From positions 1 to 36,976 of IMG/VR virus record IMGVR_UViG_3300024252_000042: a DNA stretch of 36,976 nucleotides; one strand, 5' to 3'. The notes under the pieces were generated by a model. That model saw only the letters and a program-made list of their open reading frames with translations, was not told the origin of the DNA and ran no database searches. This stretch comes from a virus. Within the stretch, counting starts at the first letter, position 1. The number at the start of each line of letters is the position of its first letter. A program made the translations under genes and the position numbers. Below, piece after piece: positions 15,075 through 25,135 of the stretch.

Positions 15075-18000
15075 TATTCATTAATACTCCTAAACAGATC
15101 CGTATCTCCACTTCCTCCTACTATTTCCGTATCATTCATAGACTTAGCATTAGCATTAACTTCACCTGTAATGGTGTAGTTTAACCCACTTGTTTTACTT
15201 TCTACTGCTGTCAGCTGTGCTTGCTCACTAGCGGTTAAAGCACTTCCACCAGTAGTTACAACAAACACTTGAGACTTCCAGTTGATCTGTACGCCATATC
15301 CTGATGTAGAAGGGTCTTTAACCGGGTAGGCACTATCCGCTCTGTAGATGCGAGCTGAGTCTGTTTGTTTAACAGTGTAAGTCACACCTGTAGGAGAGTT
15401 AAAGTAAATATCAACTACACTATTATTTATTAAATAATTGCCTGTATCATTAGCCGTTATTCCGTTCCAGAAGCCTGTAATACCTATCGCATCAGTTAAT
15501 GTATAACAGTAAAAAGCATAAAACTGAGCTGCAATAAAATCGGTATCTGTAGCAATCTCTATCTCATCTCCAGCGTAATCAGCTGTAAACACAGTTACTG
15601 CACTGCCATCTACTGAATTAATAGCGTAAATAGTATCTGCACTTATAAAGTTACTGCCATCAGCAGTAATACCATCTGTACTTGCAGTAACAATAGTTTC
15701 ACCGTACTCAAACGATGTACCTGCATCTAAATGTGCAAATCGGATACGTATTGAATCACCAGAAGAAGCGTAATCCACATGACCATTCGTGTACGAAGTG
15801 GAATAACCTGTACCTGTCGGATCACCGCTATAAATAACTTTATCTGTAGTTACATTGTATACGTGCAGCCTAGTATCACCACCTATACCATCAGGCAGGT
15901 TTGTAATAGATATATTTGCCAGCACTGGTTTAACGTAGTAAGTTCCATCATCTGCTTGGAACCGTGTAAAATCTGGGTGATCAGCACTACTTCTCGAAAC
16001 ATAAAATCCGACCAAAGTAGGTGTATTACCTTCTTCATATCCGTACTCAGTTTCTACAGCAGAAGCGTTATAAATAACCATATCAGGGAGTTCGAAGTAC
16101 CTTAACCCGGTACCACCAGCTATCACAGTGTTAGGGTTATTAGCGGCATTATAATTAAGTTGGTCTGCTATATCTGTACCACTGTTAGTACCACCATCAA
16201 CTATCTCATATGCAAACACTTTACCACCAACGGTACCGCCAGTTACTAGTGTTATGTCGACTGTAATACCTGGATCTGTACCAGCATAGTCATGACTCTC
16301 GTTAGCTAACCCTACTTGGTATAAGGTAGATCTCAATGCAGAATCACCACTGGCTGTTAGAATATCGATTCTACCTTGCTTACTACCTGCAAGAAATGAT
16401 TTAATCAGCAAATAGTTTGAGGTATCTGTTGTAGCCACTCCGTCATGATCTGGATCAGACCAATACTGAAAAGCTTCGTTAACCACATTACTAGTCAGTG
16501 CTACTGCCGTAGATGCCCCCGAATCAATTTGTCTGTAGTGCGTAGTAGAATCAGTAATTACTCCAACGGTTTTAACAGCACACCATTTCTCTATGGGATT
16601 AGCTGAGTCAGCAGCAGCGTATACCTCACTGCCAGTACCTTTCCATGTGCTCATGTCTGAGCAGGTCATGCCACCAATTAAGTCAATACGAACTAAACCA
16701 CCGATAACATCCATCAGTAGAGGGGTGTTGTAGTAACTTGAATTAGTACGGATAGCATCAGCTAATGAAGATCTTACATCCAGAGCTTCCTGATCAGCGG
16801 ATATAGACAATACCTTAGTCGTTCTGTTGTATGTATAGTCGGTAGTTATTACTAAACCGTGGGAGGAATTATAAGCCTCATCATAATCAAGTGTAATATC
16901 ATAGTCACCGTTGTAAGGAACTACGTCTTGTCTATTTACTGGTACATAACCTTGCTTAAGTACTTCAATATCCATAGGATCATCATCTGGATATGTGTAG
17001 CTTAAAGTTACCCCGGTTGTACTACCAACTATCGTTTGAGAGTCATCTTCAAAATAGCGAATTAATGCCGTTACATCTGAATTGATAACAAGTGATACTG
17101 TTGGAGTAACGACTGTTAGTGTTCCTGTACTCGAATTATTAACAGTTAATGCATTGGCAGATTGAATACTAAAATCTGTTGTTCCCGTGTACTCAATATC
17201 GTAAGTGTTGCCATATACTGTTAGATTTGGATCAGACCAAGAACCTGTTTGATCGCCCGTTATCCTTATGGCGGGTGCATTTGTATTATCCTTAAAAATA
17301 GCATCTGTTACCACATCATCAAACATCGTTTCGCTGGTAATGTCCGCTATGGATGCGGTTTCACCTGTAACTACATTGGATATCGTAGCCCCGCTTAATG
17401 ATGCACTGTTGTGTACAAGAGCCTTACACGACGATACATTAGCACCGGTAATATTTACTCCTGATTTCCATTCAACAGTACGACCTACAAAATTACATCC
17501 TGTAAATATATAAGTGGCAGATAAGCTAGAAGCTGCATCTACCGTAAAGTATTGAAACGTATCTGAAGCTACTATTGAGTTAGCAAAGTTGTAAGAGTCA
17601 GCCGCTGATGCTTTTATTGTTAAAGCAATATCTTGATCACCTACATTCCATTGATGCTTATTTTCATGTTTTAAGATATAAGCAGAAGGAGTTTCTAAGC
17701 TTGAGGCAGCAGCATAGAAGTGAGTTTCATTAACACCATCCCCAAGCTGAACACCAAACTTCTTTAAATACTGCCCTGTCCCTTGTAACTGTACATACTT
17801 GTTTCCTTGATTTGGTGAAAACTTATTGTTTAGTTCCTGTAAAGTAACGGGAGCACTAACACCTCCACCGACTATAATAGCTTTCTGGATAGAATATACA
17901 TTAGATATTCTAAAATATTGAGGGTTACTATTGTTTGGGGCTCTATGAAATAGGAAGCTTATTTTAGTAATGTCTGTGTAGTCAACAGTTCCGCTGCTAT

Positions 18001-19348
18001 CTAATATAGTTCCAGTAGCAGGGGATATAATAAAAGTGTCTTTAGTTGTATGGATAGCATTATCTCTATTAGCTGCTTGAAAGGCATTCCAGTTGCCAGA
18101 GCTGTCACCAAATACAATTACAAAACCTTTATCACCAAAAAAATCAGTTGGTTGCTCATTAATATATTGAAAAGCTAGTACCTTACCAGTAAAATCTTTT
18201 GCTGTAAAAACACTTGTAAACCCTACAAACTCACCCGCAGCAGCTAAAGGGTCGTAAGTTGTGGTACACTCCAATGACTCTGCCCCTGCTAGTATATGGT
18301 GCTTGTAGCCTGATGTATTAATACCGTCTATTGTAGCTGCAATAGAATCATCTGAATCAAAAAACAAACACTTACCTAACGTGTAGGACGATATATTAGC
18401 TGTAAAGTTTAAAGTAGGCTCATTTTCATATTTCTTAACGTAGAAAGTATCGCCAACTAAACCAGAAACAACGTAAGTCTTACCTGCGCCAAAACCGACA
18501 CCCCCACCGCTATCTGGAGTTACAGGACATATATAATCCCCATCAGTTAAACCATGTCCTGGGGAAACGCTTACAAGATCTGTAGAACTGCTTGCAGTGT
18601 AAGAAACTAAAGAAGTTACTCTATCAGAAAAATCAAAAACATCTGCTACTAAATTACCTATTATAAGAGTCTCGTCTGTAGCCTGGGTTACTCTTGGCTG
18701 CGCTATCCCGCTAGAGGCATTTTTTATAGACAATACAGATTTAGTTCCTTGATTCGGTGAGTATATACCTATCGAAGGAGTTACTCCTGCTACAGACATT
18801 ACATCATAGCCCACCCAGACACTGTGGGTTGAGTTAAGGTTATTAGCGGTTACAAGTTGTGTTACGTCTTCAATAGGTGGTAGTAGGACGCCTGTAGTAT
18901 TATAAGCTGTTCCGTGATATAGCACCAACTGATCACTGCCATTACTAGACCCATCCACTGTTAGTAGAGGTTCTAAAGCTCCGCCAGGGCTACTATAGGT
19001 TCCACCAGAATAAACATGCGGAGTTGCTGTTGTGTCAGCATCTCTGACTACGATTATAATAACTGTCCAATACGCAGTAGTATTGCCGGTAAAGGTAACT
19101 AAAGTTCCTGCCTCTGTACCAGCACTGACTTTATAACTCCATTGCGCTTTACCATTGCTCTGAGAGAGCATTGTTCCCTCTAAAGACCATCCTGATGGCT
19201 GCGTGAAAACAGTTGACCCTGTTGACACCCTCTTAGTCATTAAGGCATAGATAACATCCCCTGATACTATATCATCAGGTAAAGTAACATTAAAACTTCC
19301 TGTTGCAGTTGAAGAATAGTAAGTGGAGTTACTTATTATATAAGCCAT
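15074..19348 (-). CDS. Large tail fibre / host-range structural protein (1424 aa)
   Basis: The protein is almost entirely beta-strand sequence rich in Thr, Ser, Gly and Asn, with very few Lys or Cys, typical of fibres and adhesins. It begins MAYIISNSTYYSSTATGSF, a beta-sandwich-like start. Around residues 620-760 it has a repetitive stretch (TGCNFVG, ITGANVSSCKALVHN, SGATISNV) that could form a beta-helix. The C-terminus reads TGEVNANAKSMNDTEIVGGS followed by GDTDLFRSINE, resembling the short ends seen in phage fibre/appendage proteins. The position next to the lysis genes and its size support a receptor-contacting role. No peptidase or lyase motif was identified. Confidence 0.75.
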   Translation of the reverse strand: MAYIISNSTYYSSTATGSFNVTLPDDIVSGDVIYALMTKRVSTGSTVFTQPSGWSLEGTMLSQSNGKAQWSYKVSAGTEAGTLVTFTGNTTAYWTVIIIVVRDADTTATPHVYSGGTYSSPGGALEPLLTVDGSSNGSDQLVLYHGTAYNTTGVLLPPIEDVTQLVTANNLNSTHSVWVGYDVMSVAGVTPSIGIYSPNQGTKSVLSIKNASSGIAQPRVTQATDETLIIGNLVADVFDFSDRVTSLVSYTASSSTDLVSVSPGHGLTDGDYICPVTPDSGGGVGFGAGKTYVVSGLVGDTFYVKKYENEPTLNFTANISSYTLGKCLFFDSDDSIAATIDGINTSGYKHHILAGAESLECTTTYDPLAAAGEFVGFTSVFTAKDFTGKVLAFQYINEQPTDFFGDKGFVIVFGDSSGNWNAFQAANRDNAIHTTKDTFIISPATGTILDSSGTVDYTDITKISFLFHRAPNNSNPQYFRISNVYSIQKAIIVGGGVSAPVTLQELNNKFSPNQGNKYVQLQGTGQYLKKFGVQLGDGVNETHFYAAASSLETPSAYILKHENKHQWNVGDQDIALTIKASAADSYNFANSIVASDTFQYFTVDAASSLSATYIFTGCNFVGRTVEWKSGVNITGANVSSCKALVHNSASLSGATISNVVTGETASIADITSETMFDDVVTDAIFKDNTNAPAIRITGDQTGSWSDPNLTVYGNTYDIEYTGTTDFSIQSANALTVNNSSTGTLTVVTPTVSLVINSDVTALIRYFEDDSQTIVGSTTGVTLSYTYPDDDPMDIEVLKQGYVPVNRQDVVPYNGDYDITLDYDEAYNSSHGLVITTDYTYNRTTKVLSISADQEALDVRSSLADAIRTNSSYYNTPLLMDVIGGLVRIDLIGGMTCSDMSTWKGTGSEVYAAADSANPIEKWCAVKTVGVITDSTTHYRQIDSGASTAVALTSNVVNEAFQYWSDPDHDGVATTDTSNYLLIKSFLAGSKQGRIDILTASGDSALRSTLYQVGLANESHDYAGTDPGITVDITLVTGGTVGGKVFAYEIVDGGTNSGTDIADQLNYNAANNPNTVIAGGTGLRYFELPDMVIYNASAVETEYGYEEGNTPTLVGFYVSRSSADHPDFTRFQADDGTYYVKPVLANISITNLPDGIGGDTRLHVYNVTTDKVIYSGDPTGTGYSTSYTNGHVDYASSGDSIRIRFAHLDAGTSFEYGETIVTASTDGITADGSNFISADTIYAINSVDGSAVTVFTADYAGDEIEIATDTDFIAAQFYAFYCYTLTDAIGITGFWNGITANDTGNYLINNSVVDIYFNSPTGVTYTVKQTDSARIYRADSAYPVKDPSTSGYGVQINWKSQVFVVTTGGSALTASEQAQLTAVESKTSGLNYTITGEVNANAKSMNDTEIVGGSGDTDLFRSINE

Positions 19349-19388
19349 TACAGCAACTCAGTCCCAGCAGCTAAAAAGAAAGGACTCA

Positions 19389-19829
19389 CTATGGAAGTCT
19401 CGTAGGTCGTGGCATAGTTTGGACAATTTGCATTAACAAACTATTGTTAACATCTAATTTTTTATTGACTACTTCATCCAGTTTTTTAATAGTTCTGTTC
19501 AGGCTATTTTTATCTGCATCATGGAGTTTTTGTATTTCCCTAAGTCTGCTGTGTATATTTGAAAAAGTTAATTTAACAGTTTCTTTGCTGATTTTGCTTT
19601 TATTACTAAGTTCAACTGCATCTACTCTATAAAACATTACAGATATGCCTACAACCATTGGCAGTACAAATCCTACTATTGCTACAGCAAGTGTTCCATA
19701 TTTCTGCAACCATGTAGGTTCTCTCTTAGCTTCTTCGTGCATAGTATGTATCTCAGCTTGAAGTTCACTAATAATATCCATGTTCTCTCTGCGATTAGTG
19801 TTGTCATGGTCATCTGGATTATAGTTCAT
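19389..19829 (-). CDS. Membrane-anchored coiled-coil protein, possible spanin-like lysis partner
   Basis: The 146-residue protein has a charged N-terminus of about 45 residues and one membrane span at about 47-68 (LAVAIVGFVLPMVVGISVMF). A helical, heptad-like region follows (IHSRLREIQKLHDADKNSLN and RTIKKLDEVVNKKLDV). The start overlaps the holin stop (ATGA), so the two are coupled. One span plus a long coiled coil next to a holin suits an inner-membrane spanin, but no outer-membrane lipoprotein partner was found and the N-terminus is longer than usual. It could equally be another lysis regulator. Confidence 0.55.
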   Translation of the reverse strand: MNYNPDDHDNTNRRENMDIISELQAEIHTMHEEAKREPTWLQKYGTLAVAIVGFVLPMVVGISVMFYRVDAVELSNKSKISKETVKLTFSNIHSRLREIQKLHDADKNSLNRTIKKLDEVVNKKLDVNNSLLMQIVQTMPRPTRLP

Positions 19830-20227
19830 TTTTTTAATGCATCCGCTATCTTAGGAGTAATTTTTTCAATACTTCTACCGGCTACATAACCACCTAAACC
19901 GAGTTGTAATAGTGTCCATGCCTCTTCAGCAAGTGGGGTAGGTAAAAAACCTAACGAGTCTAAAACAACTAACACAAGAAATGTTAACATTGTTATAGGT
20001 CGCCAACTGCTTTGTATCCATGAACTACCTTGAGCTTCAGCTACTATAATATCTGATTGACTCTTTAATAATTGCTGTTCGTACTCCATAGTTTTTTCAA
20101 ATACGGAGAACTGTAATTTATAAAATTCTAATCTTAGTGATTCTCTTTCTTCATCAGAAGTATGGATATCATCTATAAGTTTTGCTACAGGAGTTATAGC
20201 AGCTTGTAAGAATTTAAAGATACTCAT
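19826..20227 (-). CDS. Holin of the GTA/3TM holin type
   Basis: The 133-residue protein has an N-terminal amphipathic part, then DEERESLRLEFYKLQ and QSDIIVAEAQGSSWIQSSWRP, a membrane span (ITMLTFLVLVVLDSLGFL) and a second hydrophobic stretch (TLLQLGLGGYVAGRSIEK). The EA-x-G-x-S-W-x-x-x-S-W-R-P core and the terminal GGYVxGRSxEK are characteristic of the 3-TM holin family found in gene transfer agents and many phages. It forms membrane lesions at the end of infection. No endolysin gene follows within the window. Confidence 0.82.
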   Translation of the reverse strand: MSIFKFLQAAITPVAKLIDDIHTSDEERESLRLEFYKLQFSVFEKTMEYEQQLLKSQSDIIVAEAQGSSWIQSSWRPITMLTFLVLVVLDSLGFLPTPLAEEAWTLLQLGLGGYVAGRSIEKITPKIADALKK

Positions 20228-20261
20228 AATAGATAATCCTCTGGAAGTATATAATTAATCA

Positions 20262-20603
20262 TTAACGAATAAACTCTAGTTCAGAAATTAAATTATATTG
20301 ATCTCTTATAACTTTGATTCCTGTAACTTCTTGTTTATCTTTATTCTGTTTCATAAGAACACCCAGAGCTTTAAGCAGTAGATCTTTATTAAATTCGTTA
20401 CTTTTAGTAACAGTTGTCTGAATTGTTTTAGCTGTATTGATATTATCAACTAAAGTTTTCTGCATAGTAGCAGAAAGCTTGTCTGTATCAACAGTTACAT
20501 TTACTTCAACAGGTTTACTATTAGTTAAAAGTTCCTCTAAAGGTACTCCTGCATCTAACAATTCTTCTATAGATAATTTAGATTTAGACACAACCTTCCT
20601 CAA
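20262..20603 (-). CDS. Small helical protein of unknown function (113 aa)
   Basis: The 113-residue frame begins inside the end of the helicase-type giant gene (20-base overlap). A GTG at codon 5 (20591), in a GTGTCTAA stop-start overlap, is an alternative start that mirrors the polymerase junction at 2770. The sequence starts with LSIEELLDAGVPLEELL, continues with a beta-like segment (VEVNVTVDTDKLS) and then mostly helices. No membrane segment or enzyme motif is visible. It lies between an ejection-type gene and the holin, so it is probably a minor virion or accessory protein; I do not recognise it. Confidence 0.6.
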   Translation of the reverse strand: MRKVVSKSKLSIEELLDAGVPLEELLTNSKPVEVNVTVDTDKLSATMQKTLVDNINTAKTIQTTVTKSNEFNKDLLLKALGVLMKQNKDKQEVTGIKVIRDQYNLISELEFIR

Positions 20604-23600
20604 CCATCTGTTTTAAAGCTCTTAATATATTATCACTTTTTACAATAAGAGTACTATACCGGGTCTTACTAATACCTGCAAAAGCAGATAGTTTAGCGTC
20701 CTTTTTATAGACAGAAGGATTTGGAATAACAAACTTACTAGTATCTATTTGACTTAACTCATCTACAAATTTAGAAACTACTGGCGGTTTAGTATTAGTA
20801 AGCAGTTTCAGTTCCTGCAGGGCATAACGGTGTGCACCAGCTTCTAGTTTAATAGCACTATCAGCTAAATATTTGTTACTAGCATCTTCAAGATTAAAGC
20901 TTTTTGCAATAGCTTGTGATGTAACAGAAAGATACTTTTCTGTTAAGTTTTTCTGTTTAGTGTGTCCAACTTCGTGTGCAACAATAAACTCTAATAGTGT
21001 TTCAATCGGTAAAGCATTTAGGATACCTGGTAAATTGATATTAAATTTGTCTAGTAAATACTGTGTGGTTACATTCTTCTGTCTACTGACTAAAGAATCT
21101 GTTTTACCGGTTATATGTGCAATAACTTCAGCTTTTGTAATTCCTTTGCGTAACGTTATTTTTCCATTAGTTGTTACCGCTAATGAACCATTATCATCAA
21201 TTTTTTCAGTAAGTGTAACTTCTACTTCTTTATCACCAACACGAACAGTACTTTTTTCTCCTGCAGGTTTAGTTATAACTTTTTCTTTTTCCCTTTTAGT
21301 TTTTGAAGTATCTCCGACTATCTCATTAACTGTTTTACCTACTCCAAGTTCTAGCTTATTGCCGACCATAACTAATTTGTCAGTAGGTCTAGAGGTGGCT
21401 ACATATAAAGATCTTAAAGTGTCTACCCATACCGGTGAACCCGTAGTTCCTGTTATGTTGCTGTAATCTACGTATACAGTTTTATATGTACTGCCTTGTG
21501 CCTTATGTGTATTAATTATGTAAGCTGGCCCTAATCCTTCAGTCAGTCCCCTAATTATACTATCTGCTATTCCTGGATACCTTTTCTGGTTAGCGGAGAA
21601 CTGCTTTATTAAAGCTTTCTTAGTATTCTTATTTCCTATAATAATATCATAATTCTTACTGTCAATTGAAACAGGAAGCAAATCTACTGGTATGCCTATA
21701 TAAGTACCGCTGCCTACCGTTTTTGGTATATCTATATAAGTTTGTCTTGTTTCCCCTGTAACAACTACTTCATCCCCGTTGTGCAAAGAAGTAGCAGATA
21801 CTTCTCCATTTTTATAAGTAGACGCAATAGCACCAATCATTAAATGCTCGTCTACCAGAAAAGGATATTTTTCTACATCGGCAGCATGTGGGTCATTCGG
21901 AAACAGTTTTGCCCGTATTCTGGCTCTTATGTTTTTACTACTTTGATGTGCAGCATTATTATAATTAATCCATTTTACATTGAATTGGTCTTCTAGGTGT
22001 TCTTCAACAAATTCATCTATTATTGGATTAATATGTCCTGATTTATACAGAACCGTACCTTGTGCAGTTTTGCTGTCTTTACCGTCAAAAATAATATTAG
22101 GGTTTCTTTTACCCCTTATAAATTTAGCTCCTTCACGGATAGTAGAATATACATATTCAACAGCATCTGCCAAGATGTCTGTTACTTGCAGTATAGGTGA
22201 GTCACCTTGTTGTCTCATACGCTGGTACAAAGACGCAGTATTTGAAGAATCTACATCTGCGCTTAATGGATTACTAAACCCGGTCAGTTTGCTGAATACA
22301 GGAGATATACCTAATTTGTTAGGATCGCCTTTCTTGTCTACTGGGGGTAACTGCACATTATCTCCCATAAAGATAATGCGTGCATGTATCTCTTCTGCCA
22401 GATCTAATAACGACTCAACAGTACTGAGCAATGTCATAGAGGCCTCATCTACCACAATTAACTTAACACCTTCAGTCCGTAGTCTTTCTACACTATTTTC
22501 GTACAACATTAAGTCTTGTTTAAAATCTTCTCCTTCTTTTTTGCTAGGTACTAATCCCAATAGAGAAGCTATAGTAGAAAAGTTACTAAATTCTTTAGCG
22601 GAATTTTTTATTACCTGTTTTGCTTTATGCGTAGGCAATGCAAACTGTACTTCACTGGCAGGTACACCCATCTCTCTTATGGCTTTACTTATTACAGTAG
22701 TTTTTCCTGTACCACCTCTGCCAGATAATATAAAAATACGGTTAGTGGTTAAGTTACTCCACCAATTTTTTAGTGAATCAATTGCTGTAGTTTGATCAGC
22801 ATTTGCATAAATATCTTTATTAGGAAACAGTCTATATTTTTTAGGCGTTACTACTTCTTTAGTCCCAGTAGATTCTAGAGGAGTACTAACAGCTTTTTCT
22901 GCTTTAACTTTTGTTTCCGTCTTTTTAGGCTCAGCCTTTGTTTTTGGTTTAGCTTTATCATCTCGTTCTTTAACCCAGGCATCTATTAAAGAATTAAATT
23001 CATCTATATTCTGTGGAGTAACTTGAGATAATTGACTAGTTACATGTGCTTTAAGTTTTGGATACTTTATACCTTCAATTTTCTTTAATAAAGCATCATA
23101 CTTCTTATTGTACTCAGTATCGCTAGATTCTGGCTCTTTAGAGGCTGTTTCAGCAGACTTCTCAGGTTTGGCTTGTGATTGCTTGTCTGTTTGCTCAGAC
23201 GGCTTAGAAGGGGCTATATTGGCTAAAGGAGACTTATTGAAAGAAGCTTTAGCTTGAGCATCAAACAGCTCAATATGTTTATCTATTAAGGCTATTTCAG
23301 AACGTAGCTGTTTTTCAAATGCAGCTGCATGCTGTTTATACCCCTTAGGAGGATGTTCTAATTTGTATACTTGGCTATCTCTAAAAGATACCAATGCCTG
23401 CATTGTCTTAACTAATGCTTTAAAGTTCTGTGATTGTATGGCAGAAGCTACTTTTTGTTTATACTGCTTAACTCCAAGAAAGCCTTTTACAGGATCTCCT
23501 TCTACAATATCTTTATTTACTTCTCCTACACTGGTAGCTTGTTGTCTAGCTTCTTCATAAGTTTTAACTACTGTTTTATCTTCAGTAGATAAGTCGTTAA

Positions 23601-25131
23601 AAAATATATTCCCTTTAATGCTGCTTAAGGTTTTAGTCTCTACATCTCCACCAGCTTTAAGTGTATTAACTACTGTGGCTACTGCTGCTTCACTAACTTC
23701 GGCAGAGACATCTTTAGAGTTGTTAATAACCTCTTCTGCCTGTTTAGGTGTAAGACCAGTAGTTTCTGCAGACTTTACAGCTAATGCTATATCGGTAAGT
23801 ATTTTAACTTTACTGCTTAATTCTAAAATACGATCTACATCTTTACTGCTTCCTTCTGCAGTAGCGTCAATACCTGCATTGGCTTTGTCTATCAGGTCCA
23901 ATACAGAAGAGAGATTATCTTTATGTTCTTCGAAAGTAGTAAATTTAGAGGTGTCTTTTTCTATAGCTGCTTCTGCAGCAGTTATAAAATCATTGCTGGC
24001 TACAGCTTTTTCTTGACGTTTAGTTGTGCTTGTTTCTATAGCTTTATCTATTGCTTTTGATGCTTTATCAAGAGTTTTAGAAGCAGCTGTTTTAACTCCT
24101 CCAGAAATTCCAGATACTGCTTTTACTCCTCCACCTACTCCAGCACCAATAGTTGCGTTGACTGCAGGAGTTTCCAGCAATGCAGGGTCTAGTAGGCCTG
24201 TAACAGTATCACCTCTACCAGACAGTTCTGTTAAATATTCTGCTGAGTATTCTTGTACACTTTCAGCAGTACTGCCTTTACCAACATTCCCCGCTGTACC
24301 TAATAGTGTTTGTTTAGATTTAACTGCTTTCGCTACATTGCCTAACTTACCAAACAAGAACTTAGATTCGATAGTTTCAATAGCAGCTGATACGCCAGCA
24401 GCAATCATTATGTTCCGCAAATCATCACCATCAGGCTCTAATCCATTATGTGTTTTTTTATGGCGGTCTATTGATTGCTGTGCTCTATCACCGAATACGC
24501 CAGCATAGGCCATTGCAAGAGCACTACCACCCTTGGCCATTGCTGCCATAGTAGCAAACGACTGACCAAATACTTGTGGCAATGCTGCAGGGTTATTAAC
24601 AATAGAGCCACCAAGTCCAATCAGCACATCTACTGCTCCACTGTTATCGCGGTAAGCCCGGGTAGCATCTTTGTGAAATTTTTCTGTAAGAAGAGGGTTA
24701 TGAAATTTATCAGTAAAAGACTGTGCATGATCTCCCAAGATGTCAAAGAAATCTAACATATTTACATTCATGGCACTTTCTTCACCACCAACAGCATTAG
24801 CTATTATATTGGGAAAAGATAGTACAGAATTTAGAAGAGTTCCACCACCACTTACAAGAGAACCGGCAGTATTGACCAAGTACCCCAAGCCAGTCTGAAC
24901 CGTAGCATCGTGAAGATAATAAGGAAATTCTCTTGGATTGTTTATAACAACCTGTTCATCTTCGACGTTAGACAAATCTACTGTGTTATAAGGCACGTTA
25001 GATAAGTCTAATGACCTATAAGGTACAGCACCAAGATCTATTTGTTTCTGAGTAGTTGTATCAAATAACTCATCTTGCTTTTTTGCAAGAATAGAGTCAA
25101 ACAGTTGAGTATCGTCAGATAGCGTAGACAT
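20584..25131 (-). CDS. Polyvalent late protein: SF1B helicase fused to HExxH metallopeptidase-like domain (1515 aa)
   Basis: Residues about 70-350 are Gly/Ala-rich with several hydrophobic stretches (GLGYLVNTAGSLVSGGGTLL, IGLGGSIV), as in ejection proteins that insert into membranes. About 350-720 is helical, then a Lys/Pro/Glu linker. Residues about 780-1260 form an SF1B RecD/Dda-like helicase. Walker A is GRGGTGKTT near 803, motif II is VDEAS (D895), motif III is GDNVQLPP, then THKAQGSTYKTVYVD and LYVATSRP near 1240. Near the C-terminus IVAHEVGHTKQ (HEVGH, 1386-1390) is a metallopeptidase-type motif. All key helicase residues are present. It lies in the virion operon, far from the replication genes, so it may be carried in the particle and act on entering DNA. 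Confidence 0.85.
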   Translation of the reverse strand: MSTLSDDTQLFDSILAKKQDELFDTTTQKQIDLGAVPYRSLDLSNVPYNTVDLSNVEDEQVVINNPREFPYYLHDATVQTGLGYLVNTAGSLVSGGGTLLNSVLSFPNIIANAVGGEESAMNVNMLDFFDILGDHAQSFTDKFHNPLLTEKFHKDATRAYRDNSGAVDVLIGLGGSIVNNPAALPQVFGQSFATMAAMAKGGSALAMAYAGVFGDRAQQSIDRHKKTHNGLEPDGDDLRNIMIAAGVSAAIETIESKFLFGKLGNVAKAVKSKQTLLGTAGNVGKGSTAESVQEYSAEYLTELSGRGDTVTGLLDPALLETPAVNATIGAGVGGGVKAVSGISGGVKTAASKTLDKASKAIDKAIETSTTKRQEKAVASNDFITAAEAAIEKDTSKFTTFEEHKDNLSSVLDLIDKANAGIDATAEGSSKDVDRILELSSKVKILTDIALAVKSAETTGLTPKQAEEVINNSKDVSAEVSEAAVATVVNTLKAGGDVETKTLSSIKGNIFFNDLSTEDKTVVKTYEEARQQATSVGEVNKDIVEGDPVKGFLGVKQYKQKVASAIQSQNFKALVKTMQALVSFRDSQVYKLEHPPKGYKQHAAAFEKQLRSEIALIDKHIELFDAQAKASFNKSPLANIAPSKPSEQTDKQSQAKPEKSAETASKEPESSDTEYNKKYDALLKKIEGIKYPKLKAHVTSQLSQVTPQNIDEFNSLIDAWVKERDDKAKPKTKAEPKKTETKVKAEKAVSTPLESTGTKEVVTPKKYRLFPNKDIYANADQTTAIDSLKNWWSNLTTNRIFILSGRGGTGKTTVISKAIREMGVPASEVQFALPTHKAKQVIKNSAKEFSNFSTIASLLGLVPSKKEGEDFKQDLMLYENSVERLRTEGVKLIVVDEASMTLLSTVESLLDLAEEIHARIIFMGDNVQLPPVDKKGDPNKLGISPVFSKLTGFSNPLSADVDSSNTASLYQRMRQQGDSPILQVTDILADAVEYVYSTIREGAKFIRGKRNPNIIFDGKDSKTAQGTVLYKSGHINPIIDEFVEEHLEDQFNVKWINYNNAAHQSSKNIRARIRAKLFPNDPHAADVEKYPFLVDEHLMIGAIASTYKNGEVSATSLHNGDEVVVTGETRQTYIDIPKTVGSGTYIGIPVDLLPVSIDSKNYDIIIGNKNTKKALIKQFSANQKRYPGIADSIIRGLTEGLGPAYIINTHKAQGSTYKTVYVDYSNITGTTGSPVWVDTLRSLYVATSRPTDKLVMVGNKLELGVGKTVNEIVGDTSKTKREKEKVITKPAGEKSTVRVGDKEVEVTLTEKIDDNGSLAVTTNGKITLRKGITKAEVIAHITGKTDSLVSRQKNVTTQYLLDKFNINLPGILNALPIETLLEFIVAHEVGHTKQKNLTEKYLSVTSQAIAKSFNLEDASNKYLADSAIKLEAGAHRYALQELKLLTNTKPPVVSKFVDELSQIDTSKFVIPNPSVYKKDAKLSAFAGISKTRYSTLIVKSDNILRALKQMVEEGCV

Positions 25132-25135
25132 CTAA

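Noticed and set aside
20873-24508. Long + strand frames of 132-271 codons opposite the helicase protein gene
   Set aside because: They have low-complexity Ser/Leu/Thr/Pro composition typical of antisense shadows, lack ribosome-binding sites and lie opposite a gene with clear motifs.
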